Of a stretch of 33,376 bases of DNA, positions 1 to 7,623 are shown one piece after another. The notes under the pieces were generated by a model that saw only the letters and a program-made list of their open reading frames with translations, was not told the DNA's origin and made no database searches. The stretch comes from Nanobdellota archaeon (GTDB taxonomy: Archaea; Nanobdellota; Nanobdellia; Pacearchaeales; GW2011-AR1): assembly GCA_030647965.1 (NCBI GenBank), contig JAUSIT010000035.1, forward strand, positions 1 through 33,376. Reading direction: 5' to 3'. The first letter of the stretch is position 1. Every line of letters begins with the position of its first letter. The position numbers and the translations under genes were made by a program.

Positions 1-120
1 AAATCTACAATATTTAGGTTGTAGTAATTATTTGTTTGTGTAGATTTTTCCGGTTCTCACAAAACCACGAACAAACCTCGACTTTTAAGTGGGGGTAAAA
101 ACCCCTCAGGGTTTTGTGAT
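1..120. repeat. two-hairpin intergenic element, CCGGTTC-linker type (copy 1)
   Basis: A first stem pairs AAATCTAC with GTAGATTT. A seven-base CCGGTTC linker follows, then a second stem pairing TCACAAAACC with GGTTTTGTGA. The second loop holds its own GGGG/CCCC hairpin. The block GTAGATTTTTCCGGTTCTCA recurs at 21475-21494. The left stem is probably cut by the window edge. It lies directly downstream of a minus-strand gene, so it could act as a 3' UTR structure or terminator. The architecture matches the elements that interrupt genes at 16.5-26.3 kb. Confidence 0.6.
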
Positions 121-173
121 TTATTAGCTATTGGCTTATCTAGAAGTTTATTTAGAATAATTTAATTTCTAAA

Positions 174-710
174 TTAAGGTCTATATTTTCTAAGATCTAA
201 TTTTTGTTGTGATGGTCTTGAGTCTGGCTCTTTTAATTGATTTACTTTATATTTTTGAACATCATCTTCAGATTCATTAGGATTATGCATTCTTTGCATG
301 CCTATTGTCCTTAAATCTTCTTTTCTGCCAATATCTATTAAAGGCTGAACATTTCTTCGAAATACTTCTTGGTCTATTTGCATAATATCTCTTTGCCCTC
401 TTTTTTCTCTTTCTATGTCTTGTTCTTTTGATTCATAAAAATTATGCTCTTCTTTTTCTTGTTTTCTTTTTTCTTCTGGAGTTTGTGTATTTCTTATTGT
501 GCTTTCTAAATCTTCTGTAAAAACAGGCTGTTGAAAATTGTTTGAAAAGCCAGTTGGTGTTGAGAATAACTCTCCTAAATCAACTTTTGGAAACTCTTCA
601 CTAAAACCAAATTTATCTTCAAAGAAACCACCTTCTGGATTTTCAGTGTTTTCACTAATTTTAACATCTAGATTTTCATCTTCATCATCAAAATCTTCAT
701 CATCTGCCAT
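174..710 (-). CDS. acidic hypothetical protein
   Basis: I do not recognise a family. The 178-residue product starts with a strongly acidic stretch (MADDEDFDDEDENLD) and continues with Glu/Lys/Arg/Gln-rich, probably helical or disordered sequence. There is no signal peptide, membrane segment or enzyme motif. A TATA-like AT box about 26 nt upstream of the ATG lies in the 3' end of the Ham1 gene, so it could have its own leaderless transcript. It is last in a minus-strand run with the Ham1 gene and the 464-aa gene. An adaptor or nucleic-acid-associated role is possible but not supported by any motif. Confidence 0.75.
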   Translation of the reverse strand: MADDEDFDDEDENLDVKISENTENPEGGFFEDKFGFSEEFPKVDLGELFSTPTGFSNNFQQPVFTEDLESTIRNTQTPEEKRKQEKEEHNFYESKEQDIEREKRGQRDIMQIDQEVFRRNVQPLIDIGRKEDLRTIGMQRMHNPNESEDDVQKYKVNQLKEPDSRPSQQKLDLRKYRP

Positions 711-736
711 TAAAATACCAAGAATAACTTATTTAT

Positions 737-1309
737 TTAGTTTGTGATTTGGGAATTGTAAACTTCTAAGAATTTTTTTGCAAGAATTTTATAATTTTTA
801 ATCCAAATATCTACATTTTCTTCTTCAGTGGATTCTGAAAAAGTTTTTTCTGAACCTCTTAATTTTAGGACTTTATCCCAATTTCCTTGTTCGCCTTTTA
901 TTTCCTTAGAAATTTCCAAAGAAACTCTATACACAGACTCAAAAGTTTCATGACCAGGGATGGTTAAGCTTGCCCCTAATTCCATTTCTGCATTTCTATT
1001 TTCAAAATTTTGTAGTATTTTGAGAAGTACTTTTACTTCCATATTTTTATCAAAAAAAGCAGTAAAAGGTCCTGGGAAATATTGCAACGCTTCTATGTAA
1101 AGGCTATGATCTTCTCTTAAAACTGCAACATTAAATTCTTTGGAAGCAGCTTCTGTTGAGAATTTAGCAATTTTTAAACTAGATGATTCTTGTATTTCTG
1201 GAAATTCTTTTTCTATTGATCCAATTTCTATGCCAAATTCTTCAAATATCTTTTTGGCAGCTAAAAGCTTTCCTTTATTTTTAGTTAATAAATAAATTTT
1301 CTTTTCCAT
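737..1309 (-). CDS. Ham1/RdgB-type non-canonical purine NTP pyrophosphatase
   Basis: Members of this family hydrolyse ITP, dITP or XTP to monophosphate plus pyrophosphate and keep deaminated purines out of nucleic acid. The N terminus shows the substrate-loop motif TKNKGKL. The central REDHSLYIEAL is a variant of the usual EDSGL.VdAL block, followed by the typical FPGPFTAFF. Length (about 190 aa) fits the family. The ORF track starts at 1315 (MIMEKK), but the TATA-like TTTTTAAAT near 1331-1339 is about 26 nt from the second ATG at 1309, so I prefer MEKKIYLL. The Asp of EDSG is kept but Ser-Gly is replaced by His-Ser, so substrate range may differ. With dut nearby it makes a nucleotide-pool sanitising neighbourhood. 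Confidence 0.85.
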   Translation of the reverse strand: MEKKIYLLTKNKGKLLAAKKIFEEFGIEIGSIEKEFPEIQESSSLKIAKFSTEAASKEFNVAVLREDHSLYIEALQYFPGPFTAFFDKNMEVKVLLKILQNFENRNAEMELGASLTIPGHETFESVYRVSLEISKEIKGEQGNWDKVLKLRGSEKTFSESTEEENVDIWIKNYKILAKKFLEVYNSQITN

Positions 1310-1331
1310 AATCAATTTTAGAAGGCAGCTT

Positions 1332-1339
1332 TTTTAAAT
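1332..1339 (-). promoter_or_regulatory. TATA box for Ham1-type gene
   Basis: On the minus strand this reads GATTTAAAAA. Its centre is about 26 nt from the ATG at 1309, matching the spacing seen for most genes here. Confidence 0.5.
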
Positions 1340-1341
1340 CT

Positions 1342-2736
1342 TTAAAAATCAAAATCTTCTGGAGCAGATACCATTCCGTGTGCTTTTTTGTAAACATCAT
1401 ATATAGCATATAAGCCTTTTTTTGCATCTGTTGTTGCGAGTTTTCTTACTTCTTTTTCTACAAAATTTTCTTTTCTTATTTCTTTTTTATCTGTAATTTC
1501 TTTTTTCTTTGCTTGTTCAGATTTTTTCATTACAAACAAGCTTAATAGTGCTGAAAATGGATTTGTTTCGTCTTGTGTTTTCTTTTTTTCTTCTTTTACT
1601 TTATCTTCTGTTAAAAAATGTTCAATATCATTTTTCAAATCTTCTAGGGTTTGTTCTGTTGATTGTTGCATAAAATTAAATGAACTTGCTATATCTTCTT
1701 TTTCCATTTCTTTTTGTACAAGTTTTAATTCATCTTCATTTAATACATAGCAATCAAATTTCATTTCTATTTTTCCGCCAAATCCATAATTTTGCTGGGT
1801 TACTTTTTGAGGAAATCCTGTAAATACTAAACTTAAAAAATAACAAGAATAGTATTTTCTTTTTAATTTATGTTTTATAAAACTTGGAGGAAGTCTTTTT
1901 GTTTTAACTGCGTCTTCAAATTTAAAACCTGTTTTTCCGAAGAGAACTAGCTCAAACATTGCAGTATTAAATGCATTTACTAATGCAGGATTTTTTTCAA
2001 AGCCTTTCATTCTTAAATCTTCTGCGGCTTTTAAATAAGGTTTAATCCAAGAAGTATATAATTTCAAACTTGCTACTTCTGTTTTTAAATAGGATTTTTC
2101 TATTTGATATCTTTTTCTTATTTCTACTTCTGATTGTTCTTTCCATTTTAAAAATTCAGAAAGTCTTGGTATTAAAATTCTTTTTACCTGGTCATTTACA
2201 ATTTCATTTTTTTCAATTTCTTTTAGTGTATTTGAAATCATAAAAGCATCTCTTAGTGTTGAAAATCCCATTTCATAGGTCATTTGATTTATGCTTCCTC
2301 TTCCTTTTTTTATATCAACATTATCCATCCAGATTTGCTTCAGGGCAAGCATTCCTGCTTCTTTTTCTCTGGGGTCTTTGGATTCTGCATCTTCATAATA
2401 TTTTGTTCTTATTTCAAATTCTTTTAAGTCATAAATTAAATTTAAAATTGTTCTGACTAAATTATTTATCAAGCCCATTATTTTCATTCCTTCTTCTTGC
2501 ATTCTTGTTGCTCTTGCGCCTAATTCTGCAAAATGTCCGCTTCCTGGCGACGATGTAAAGTTATCTACTACTTTTTCAACACCATCTCTTGCTATTCCTT
2601 GCATAAAATCTAAAAGCCAAAAATAAGTTGGTTCTAACTGCGTTGTTGGAGAATCATAATCTAAAGAAAAAGATGCTAATGATTTTCCTTTGTTATAGGA
2701 AACTACTTTTTTAATTGCCTCTCTTATATCACCCAT
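1342..2736 (-). CDS. conserved-looking hypothetical protein, 464 aa
   Basis: I do not recognise a characterised family. The product is soluble and mostly helical. Residues 1-330 look like a globular helical domain with a Trp/Phe-rich start (TYFWLLDFMQGIARDG). Residues about 340-440 are highly charged and Lys/Glu-rich, and the C terminus is compact. There is no signal peptide or clear membrane helix; the most hydrophobic stretch is YYSCYFLSLVFTG. A CTTTAAAAATA box 26 nt upstream supports the ATG at 2736. It heads the minus-strand run that includes the Ham1 gene. A structural or multimeric role is only a guess. Confidence 0.8.
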   Translation of the reverse strand: MGDIREAIKKVVSYNKGKSLASFSLDYDSPTTQLEPTYFWLLDFMQGIARDGVEKVVDNFTSSPGSGHFAELGARATRMQEEGMKIMGLINNLVRTILNLIYDLKEFEIRTKYYEDAESKDPREKEAGMLALKQIWMDNVDIKKGRGSINQMTYEMGFSTLRDAFMISNTLKEIEKNEIVNDQVKRILIPRLSEFLKWKEQSEVEIRKRYQIEKSYLKTEVASLKLYTSWIKPYLKAAEDLRMKGFEKNPALVNAFNTAMFELVLFGKTGFKFEDAVKTKRLPPSFIKHKLKRKYYSCYFLSLVFTGFPQKVTQQNYGFGGKIEMKFDCYVLNEDELKLVQKEMEKEDIASSFNFMQQSTEQTLEDLKNDIEHFLTEDKVKEEKKKTQDETNPFSALLSLFVMKKSEQAKKKEITDKKEIRKENFVEKEVRKLATTDAKKGLYAIYDVYKKAHGMVSAPEDFDF

Positions 2737-2756
2737 ATAAATTCAATGTTTAAGAT

Positions 2757-2766
2757 ATTTTTAAAG
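2757..2766 (-). promoter_or_regulatory. TATA box for 464-aa gene
   Basis: Minus-strand CTTTAAAAAT lies about 26 nt before the ATG at 2736. Confidence 0.5.
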
Positions 2767-2800
2767 GTAATGTTGGTGTTAAATTTTCGGATTTATATTT

Positions 2801-2913
2801 ATTAATTATTGCACTTCGTGGGATACTAGGTTGATTGGCACCTCCTAACAATTTGTTAATTAATAGTTTATTGTCGCTAGACAATTCCATCAATCTTTGC
2901 TATTAAAGCAAAC
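2801..2913 (+). repeat. R-family multi-hairpin intergenic repeat, copy 1
   Basis: In order it contains ATTGCACTTCGTG, a ...CTCCTAACAATTT spacer, the hairpin ATTGTC-GCTA-GACAAT, TCCATCAATC, and the hairpin TTTGC-TATTAAA-GCAAA. An inverted copy lies at 3521-3634 and shares the 21-base block ATCTTTGCTATTAAAGCAAAC. Partial copies occur at 12155-12352, 28661-28730 and 31384-31665. The repeat fills most of the 2737-2974 gap. Confidence 0.75.
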
Positions 2914-2974
2914 AAATTTAATAGAGTTATAAGTTTATTTAATAGTTAAAATTATTTTTAAGAAAAATGTTAGT

Positions 2975-3445
2975 TTATTTTTTTGCTTTTTTTATAGTTG
3001 AATTAATTCCTGTAGAACCAAATCCTTTATCATTTCTTTTTGTTTCTGGCAATTCTTTTATTTCTGTTACTTTTACTTTGGATACTGGAATAATTACCAT
3101 TTGGGCTATTCTCATTCCTTTTTCAATTTCAACTGTTTCATCTCCAAAATTAACTAAAACAATTGAAACTTCCCCCCTATATCCTGGGTCAAATGTTCCT
3201 GCTGCAGTATGAACACTCATTTTAGTTACAATTCCTGCTCTGTCTCTAATTAAACCAACATGATTATCTGGAATTTGAATTGCAATGCCTGTTTTAATTG
3301 TTTTTTGTTCCATTGGGGCAAGAACTGCATTTTCATTTGCTCTTATATCTAAACCAACATCACTTTCAATTACATATTCAGGCAGTTCAGCATCTTTGGA
3401 AAGTTTTTTTACTTTTAGAACTTCGTCAAAATCACCTGTTTTCAT
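2975..3445 (-). CDS. dut: dUTPase (trimeric dUTP diphosphatase)
   Basis: This enzyme hydrolyses dUTP to dUMP and PPi, limiting uracil in DNA and feeding thymidylate synthesis. All five motifs of the trimeric family are visible in order: motif 1 VGLDIRA, motif 2 RDRAGIV (usually RSGLA), motif 3 GTFDPGYRGEVSI, motif 4 GMRIAQMVI and motif 5 GFGSTG near the C terminus. The length of 156 aa is typical. The start is supported by TTTATAAA about 26 nt upstream. A dCTP deaminase is the closest alternative, but the C-terminal GFGSTG favours dUTPase. The gene is monocistronic and flanked on both sides by inverted copies of the R-family repeat. Confidence 0.9.
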   Translation of the reverse strand: MKTGDFDEVLKVKKLSKDAELPEYVIESDVGLDIRANENAVLAPMEQKTIKTGIAIQIPDNHVGLIRDRAGIVTKMSVHTAAGTFDPGYRGEVSIVLVNFGDETVEIEKGMRIAQMVIIPVSKVKVTEIKELPETKRNDKGFGSTGINSTIKKAKK

Positions 3446-3466
3446 ATTTTTAATAAAGTTTTATTG

Positions 3467-3475
3467 TTTATAAAT
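3467..3475 (-). promoter_or_regulatory. TATA box for dut
   Basis: Minus-strand ATTTATAAA lies about 26 nt before the dut ATG at 3445. Confidence 0.5.
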
Positions 3476-3520
3476 TTTGTGAGTTTTTGCTTAGAAAACT
3501 TAATATGCAACTGCGTTGTA

Positions 3521-3634
3521 ATAGTTTGCTTTAATAGCAAAGATAAAATAGCTATCTGGCGATAGCTTCGAGTAATTAATAAATTATTGGGAGCCGCTAG
3601 GCGACTTAGTATAAGAACGAAGTGCAATAATTAG
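3521..3634 (-). repeat. R-family multi-hairpin intergenic repeat, copy 2 (inverted)
   Basis: On the minus strand it reads ATTGCACTTCGTTC, AAGTCGCCTAGCGGCTCC, a hairpin AGCTATC-GCCA-GATAGCT, then ATCTTTGCTATTAAAGCAAAC. The last block is identical to copy 1. Loop and stem sequences differ while pairing is kept: ATTGTC/GACAAT in copy 1 becomes AGCTATC/GATAGCT here. That suggests selection on structure. Confidence 0.75.
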
Positions 3635-3675
3635 TACATGTTAATGTTAGAAAATTATTTAACATTTTAGAAAAC

Positions 3676-3684
3676 TTTTTAAAG
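3676..3684 (+). promoter_or_regulatory. TATA box for 3705 gene
   Basis: CTTTTTAAAG is centred about 25 nt before the ATG at 3705. Confidence 0.5.
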
Positions 3685-3704
3685 AATTATTTAGTATTTG
3701 GGCA

Positions 3705-4208
3705 ATGGTAAATGAAACAGATTTTCAGAGAGCAAGAAGAGAGCCTGATTTTAGGGAGAAGTTTATTGATCGAATTAGTTTAGGTGATGCTGAAAAATAT
3801 ACTATGTGGAATTATATTAATAAAGATTTTAGTGTTTCTGAGTTTGGAATTAAGGGGTGGCCAGTAATGGCAACTTTAGATGCAAAAGAAATATCTGGCC
3901 CATTTAAACCAAGTAATATTCAATTAGTACTCTGTGTTTTTCCAAAAGCTTTTGATTATTCTTGTGAAAACCTTAATGATTTTTTAAGTACCTTTTTAGA
4001 TCATGAATTAAATCACATAAAAAGACGTTATATTAATGGTTTTCCAAAAGATAAAATTAGTTTATGTCAAGATGAAATTGAAACTTATGAATCCCAGATT
4101 AAAAAAAATAGATTCAAAAGATGTTCTCGCCAGTATAAAGAAGGAGTTTATTTTAATTATTTACATTATCTAGATGAATATTCAAAGATGAAATCTAAAA
4201 CAGATTAA
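3705..4208 (+). CDS. hypothetical protein with HExxH motif
   Basis: I do not recognise a named family. The 167-aa product has the motif FLDHELNHIKR near residue 105. HELNH fits the HExxH zinc-binding signature, with acidic residues downstream (CQDEIETYESQI) that could supply a third ligand. No signal peptide or membrane helix is visible, so it would act in the cytoplasm if active. The spacing between HELNH and the downstream Glu is compatible with a small gluzincin-like or WLM/SprT-like fold, but I cannot choose between them. It has its own TATA box and is followed by a separate promoter. Confidence 0.7.
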   Translation: MVNETDFQRARREPDFREKFIDRISLGDAEKYTMWNYINKDFSVSEFGIKGWPVMATLDAKEISGPFKPSNIQLVLCVFPKAFDYSCENLNDFLSTFLDHELNHIKRRYINGFPKDKISLCQDEIETYESQIKKNRFKRCSRQYKEGVYFNYLHYLDEYSKMKSKTD

Positions 4209-4218
4209 AAGTCGTTAG

Positions 4219-4227
4219 ATTTAAATA
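4219..4227 (+). promoter_or_regulatory. TATA box for 4249 gene
   Basis: GATTTAAATA is centred about 26 nt before the second ATG (4249), favouring that start over 4243. Confidence 0.5.
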
Positions 4228-4248
4228 AACAATTTTCTTTGAATGTTT

Positions 4249-4680
4249 ATGTTTTGGAACAAAAATAAAAAGCTGGTTGATATAAGAGCTGCTGAAAGGA
4301 TGGGGATGGTAAGAACTCCTCAGACAAGAGAGGTTAATCTTAAAACAGACAGAGAGGGATTTGTAGACAGCTCACAGAGTTTAAATTCAAATACTAATAT
4401 AAGTTCATCTGGTGTTTCAAGTCCTGCTCGTTCAAGTCCTGCTTCTAATGGCTCTCAATCTAATTCAACAGATTCTAAAAGCGGTTTTTTTAGTTTTTTT
4501 GATAGTACTCCAACTTCTTCTGTACAAACAAGTTCTAATCAGAGATTTTCAACAGAAAAAGAAGGATATTCAAAAGTAGAAGTTGATATTAAAATGGAAG
4601 AATTAGACAATAAGATTTACAAATTAGAACAAAGAATTGAACTTATTGAGAGGAAAGTTGGCGTTGGAACTGGATGGTAA
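4249..4680 (+). CDS. Ser-rich linker protein with C-terminal coiled coil
   Basis: Function is not recognised. The N terminus is basic (MFWNKNKK). Residues about 45-105 are a low-complexity Ser/Asn/Thr/Pro linker. The last 35 residues form a heptad-like helix (EELDNKIYKLEQRIELIERK), a likely coiled coil for oligomerisation. The ORF track starts two codons upstream at 4243; TATA spacing supports 4249. It ends 3 bp before the TTG codon that opens the gltX frame, so the two are probably cotranscribed. No membrane helix or signal peptide is visible. Confidence 0.65.
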   Translation: MFWNKNKKLVDIRAAERMGMVRTPQTREVNLKTDREGFVDSSQSLNSNTNISSSGVSSPARSSPASNGSQSNSTDSKSGFFSFFDSTPTSSVQTSSNQRFSTEKEGYSKVEVDIKMEELDNKIYKLEQRIELIERKVGVGTGW

Positions 4681-4689
4681 AATTTGAAA

Positions 4690-6375
4690 ATGGGAATTAA
4701 TAGAGATATTATAAAAGCATATGCACTTGAAAATGCTATTGGCCATGATGGAAAAGCAAATCAGAATTCTGTATTAAATTCTTTGTTTATGGAAGGTTTG
4801 AAAAAAGAAGAAATTAAAGAAACAATGCCCATAATTCAAGATGTTTTAAAAGAAATTCATTCTTATACTCTTGAAAAGCAAGAAAAAGAGTTTGAAGAAT
4901 TAAAAGAATTAGTAAAAAAAAGAGAAAAACGAGAAGGATTAGCAGAACTTGAAAATGCTGAAAAAGGAAAAGTTGTTATGAGAATTGCACCATTTCCCTC
5001 TGGACCCTTGCATATTGGAAATACAAGGCAAATAATTCTTAATGATGAGTATACTAAAATGTATTCTGGAAAATTATTATTGGTTTTAGATGATACTATT
5101 GGAAGCGTGGAAAAGCCAATAGAACCAGAAGCATATAAAATGATTGAAGAAGGGGTTAAATGGCTTGGAGTTAGTTATGATAAAAAAATTATCTATAAGT
5201 CAGACAGACTTGAAATTTATTATGAATATGCAGAGGAATTAATTAAAAAAGGATATATGTATGTTTGTTCTTGCGACCAAGAAAAATTAAGAGAAAATAG
5301 AGAAAGGGGAATAGAATGTGATTGCAGAAATCTTTCTGAAACAGATAATTTAGATAGATGGAAAAAAATGTTTAGTGCAAAAGAAGGAGAGTATGCTGTT
5401 AGATTAAAAACAGATATGCAAGATAAAAATCCTGCATTTAGAGATAGAATTATGTTTAGAATTTCTGAAAGAACTCATCCAAGAGTTAAAAATAAATATA
5501 AAGTATGGCCCTTGCTTGAATTTTCTTGGGCAATTGATGATCATTTGCTTGGAATTACTCATATAATTAGGGGAGTTGAATTAATAATGGAAACACAAGT
5601 TGAAGGATTTATTTGGGATATATTTAAATGGAAAAAGCCAGTTACAATGCATACTGGATTATTTTCAATTGAAGGTGTTAAAATAAGTAAAAGTAAAGGT
5701 GCTAAAGAAGTTCGTTCTGGATCTTATATTGGATGGAATGACCCTAGAACCTGGTCTTTGCAGAGTTTAAGAGATAGGGGAATTTTTCCAGAAACAATAA
5801 GAGAGTTTATTTTAGCAATGGGTATGACAAAAAATAATTCAACTGTTGCAATTGATATTCTTTATTCACTAAATAAAAAATTCTTAGAAAAAGTTCCAAG
5901 ATACTTTTTTGTTCCAGATCAAATTAAAGTAGAAATTTCAGGAAGCCCTGAATTAAAAGCTGTTCTGCCATTACATCCTTCTGAAAATTTAGGGGCAAGA
6001 ATTTACAAAACTTCACAGGAATTTTATATTGCAAAAAAAGATTATGATAATTTTAAAACAGGGGATTATAGATTAATTCATCTTCTTAATTTTAAAGTTG
6101 ATAGAACAATTAAAGGAGCTGACTTGCATTTTATTTCAACAGAGCATGATGAAAAATTAGATGTAAAGTTTTTGCAATGGCTTGCGGTTAGTGAAGATAA
6201 TATTAAAGTTGATGTAAGAATGGAAGATAATTCAATTATTTCTGGTTTAGGAGAGCCAGAGTTATTAAATTTAAAAGAAGGAACTCAAATACAATTTGAG
6301 AGATTTGGATTTGTTAAGTTGCATAAGCTTGATGTAAAGGCAAAAAAAGCAGAGTTTTGGTTTACGCATAGATAA
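4690..6375 (+). CDS. gltX: glutamyl-tRNA synthetase, archaeal type
   Basis: Class I synthetase charging tRNA with glutamate. An N-terminal extension of about 95 aa, usual for archaeal GluRS, precedes the Rossmann fold. The HIGH motif is in APFPSGPLHIGN (around residue 108) and the KMSKS-type loop is VKISKSKG (around residue 330). The cysteines CSCDQEK and ECDCRN resemble the zinc-binding insertion of the GluRS/GlnRS group. The C-terminal third has the beta-barrel anticodon-binding features of the archaeal/GlnRS-like subclass. The track begins at a TTG (4684); the in-frame ATG at 4690 is more likely. Total length of about 560 aa is normal for the family. It lies in an operon with the upstream coiled-coil gene and the downstream JAMM-like gene. 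Confidence 0.93.
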   Translation: MGINRDIIKAYALENAIGHDGKANQNSVLNSLFMEGLKKEEIKETMPIIQDVLKEIHSYTLEKQEKEFEELKELVKKREKREGLAELENAEKGKVVMRIAPFPSGPLHIGNTRQIILNDEYTKMYSGKLLLVLDDTIGSVEKPIEPEAYKMIEEGVKWLGVSYDKKIIYKSDRLEIYYEYAEELIKKGYMYVCSCDQEKLRENRERGIECDCRNLSETDNLDRWKKMFSAKEGEYAVRLKTDMQDKNPAFRDRIMFRISERTHPRVKNKYKVWPLLEFSWAIDDHLLGITHIIRGVELIMETQVEGFIWDIFKWKKPVTMHTGLFSIEGVKISKSKGAKEVRSGSYIGWNDPRTWSLQSLRDRGIFPETIREFILAMGMTKNNSTVAIDILYSLNKKFLEKVPRYFFVPDQIKVEISGSPELKAVLPLHPSENLGARIYKTSQEFYIAKKDYDNFKTGDYRLIHLLNFKVDRTIKGADLHFISTEHDEKLDVKFLQWLAVSEDNIKVDVRMEDNSIISGLGEPELLNLKEGTQIQFERFGFVKLHKLDVKAKKAEFWFTHR

Positions 6376-6376
6376 A

Positions 6377-7198
6377 ATGGTTAAAAAAAAGAAGTTATCC
6401 CCAACAGAGTTTATAGAATCTCTACCACAAGGAAGAGAACATGTACTAGCTAAACTTCCTAGAAAAGAAATAGTTAATATTAGTAAAGAAGGGTCTTCTA
6501 AAAGAAATTCAGTAATTCAAGATGATTATAAACGATGGGAAGTAGCTCATTATGGATCTTATGCTAATATCCATACTCATCCGACTGAGCGAAAAGGATT
6601 TTTTGGGAGAATTATTTCTGAAATATTAGTTGACGAACCCGATATTCTTCCGAGCAGTACTGATTTGGATGGATTTATAAGAACTATCCGAGAAAAAACT
6701 GCATTTATTGGTGTGAGAGATTCTGAAACAGGAGAAGTTAGAGGATATCAAGTAATTAAAAAAACAGATAAAACACCATCTATTACTCCTGCTTATTCTG
6801 AATGGAAAGAATTTAATACTAACTTGGAAAAAGATCTTGCTGTATATCATAAAATCTTAAAAAAATCAACATTAAATGAAAATCCTAAAGAAGCAGCAAA
6901 AGCATTTGATGATTTTGCTAAAAAATATCACCTCCAGCATAGAGTTATATCTGCAGAAGGATATGAACCTTCTAGTGATAGAACAACTTTTGTAAGAAAA
7001 AATTATGGAGGAAATCTTGAAAAAACTGCCCTTGCTGTTTCAATGATAGGAATTCTTGGTGGGATATTTTTTTTATCTTCAAATATAACTGGAAATGCAA
7101 TTGGTAATTTAACAATTTCAACTTCTAATATTTTTGGAGCAGTCTTGTTTGTTATTGGATTAGTTAGTGGTTTCTTTTGTTTGAGAGGTAAGAGATGA
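6377..7198 (+). CDS. JAMM/MPN-like protein with C-terminal membrane hairpin
   Basis: The 273-aa product has an N-terminal soluble region with IHTHP around residue 68 and PSSTDLDGF about 25 residues later. These match the H-x-H...S-x2-D part of the JAMM zinc-protease motif, but with a longer insert than usual. The C terminus has two hydrophobic segments (about 213-230 and 250-268) separated by SSNITGNAIGN. That TGNAIG motif, just outside a membrane helix, is typical of DPANN membrane proteins. The catalytic domain should face the cytoplasm. It starts 1 bp after the gltX stop and overlaps the next gene by 4 bp. Function could be isopeptide or peptide cleavage, but the upstream catalytic Glu is not certain. 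Confidence 0.6.
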   Translation: MVKKKKLSPTEFIESLPQGREHVLAKLPRKEIVNISKEGSSKRNSVIQDDYKRWEVAHYGSYANIHTHPTERKGFFGRIISEILVDEPDILPSSTDLDGFIRTIREKTAFIGVRDSETGEVRGYQVIKKTDKTPSITPAYSEWKEFNTNLEKDLAVYHKILKKSTLNENPKEAAKAFDDFAKKYHLQHRVISAEGYEPSSDRTTFVRKNYGGNLEKTALAVSMIGILGGIFFLSSNITGNAIGNLTISTSNIFGAVLFVIGLVSGFFCLRGKR

Positions 7199-7557
7199 AA
7201 AGAATTAATTCTAAGATTGTTAGTGAGAAAGAGGAAGTTGATGAACTTTGGAAGATAACGAGTAAAGTGCGTTTTACAGCTATTATAATTGGTTCTATTT
7301 GGGCAGTAATAATGTACCTTCTTAAAACAAATTTGTTTGTTAAATGGGAATGGTTGATGTATGTTCTTGTATATGCATTATTTCCAATATCTTCTGTATT
7401 TTTTTTGGTTTACTGCATTAAGTTCATAAAAATTAAAAATCTTAAACCTAAGTTTTTTATTTGGAGTATTTTTACATTAATTGTTGCAATTGCTATTAAT
7501 TTGTTATGGGTGGTTGCTATGTATTCATTTTTGCATTTAAAATTTATTAATGGCTAA
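7195..7557 (+). CDS. small membrane protein, three helices
   Basis: The 120-aa protein has an N-terminal charged cytoplasmic stretch and three hydrophobic helices (AIIIGSIWAVIMYLL, LMYVLVYALFPISSVFFLVYC, FIWSIFTLIVAIAINLLWVV). The ATG overlaps the stop of the JAMM-like gene (ATGA) and is preceded by GAGGTAAGAG, a reasonable Shine-Dalgarno. That fits translational coupling and suggests a partner role for the JAMM-like membrane protein. Family not recognised. Confidence 0.75.
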   Translation: MKRINSKIVSEKEEVDELWKITSKVRFTAIIIGSIWAVIMYLLKTNLFVKWEWLMYVLVYALFPISSVFFLVYCIKFIKIKNLKPKFFIWSIFTLIVAIAINLLWVVAMYSFLHLKFING

Positions 7558-7594
7558 TTTTTCTGATTCTGTCATTTTAATTTGGTTCTATAAG

Positions 7595-7604
7595 TTTTTA
7601 AATT
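7595..7604 (+). promoter_or_regulatory. TATA box for MutS-family gene
   Basis: TTTTTAAATT lies about 24 nt before the ATG at 7624. Confidence 0.45.
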
Positions 7605-7623
7605 TGCAAAATTTACTTAGAAA

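Noticed and set aside
3442-3627. 61-aa minus-strand ORF
   Set aside because: It covers the R-family repeat and the dut promoter; no support as a gene.
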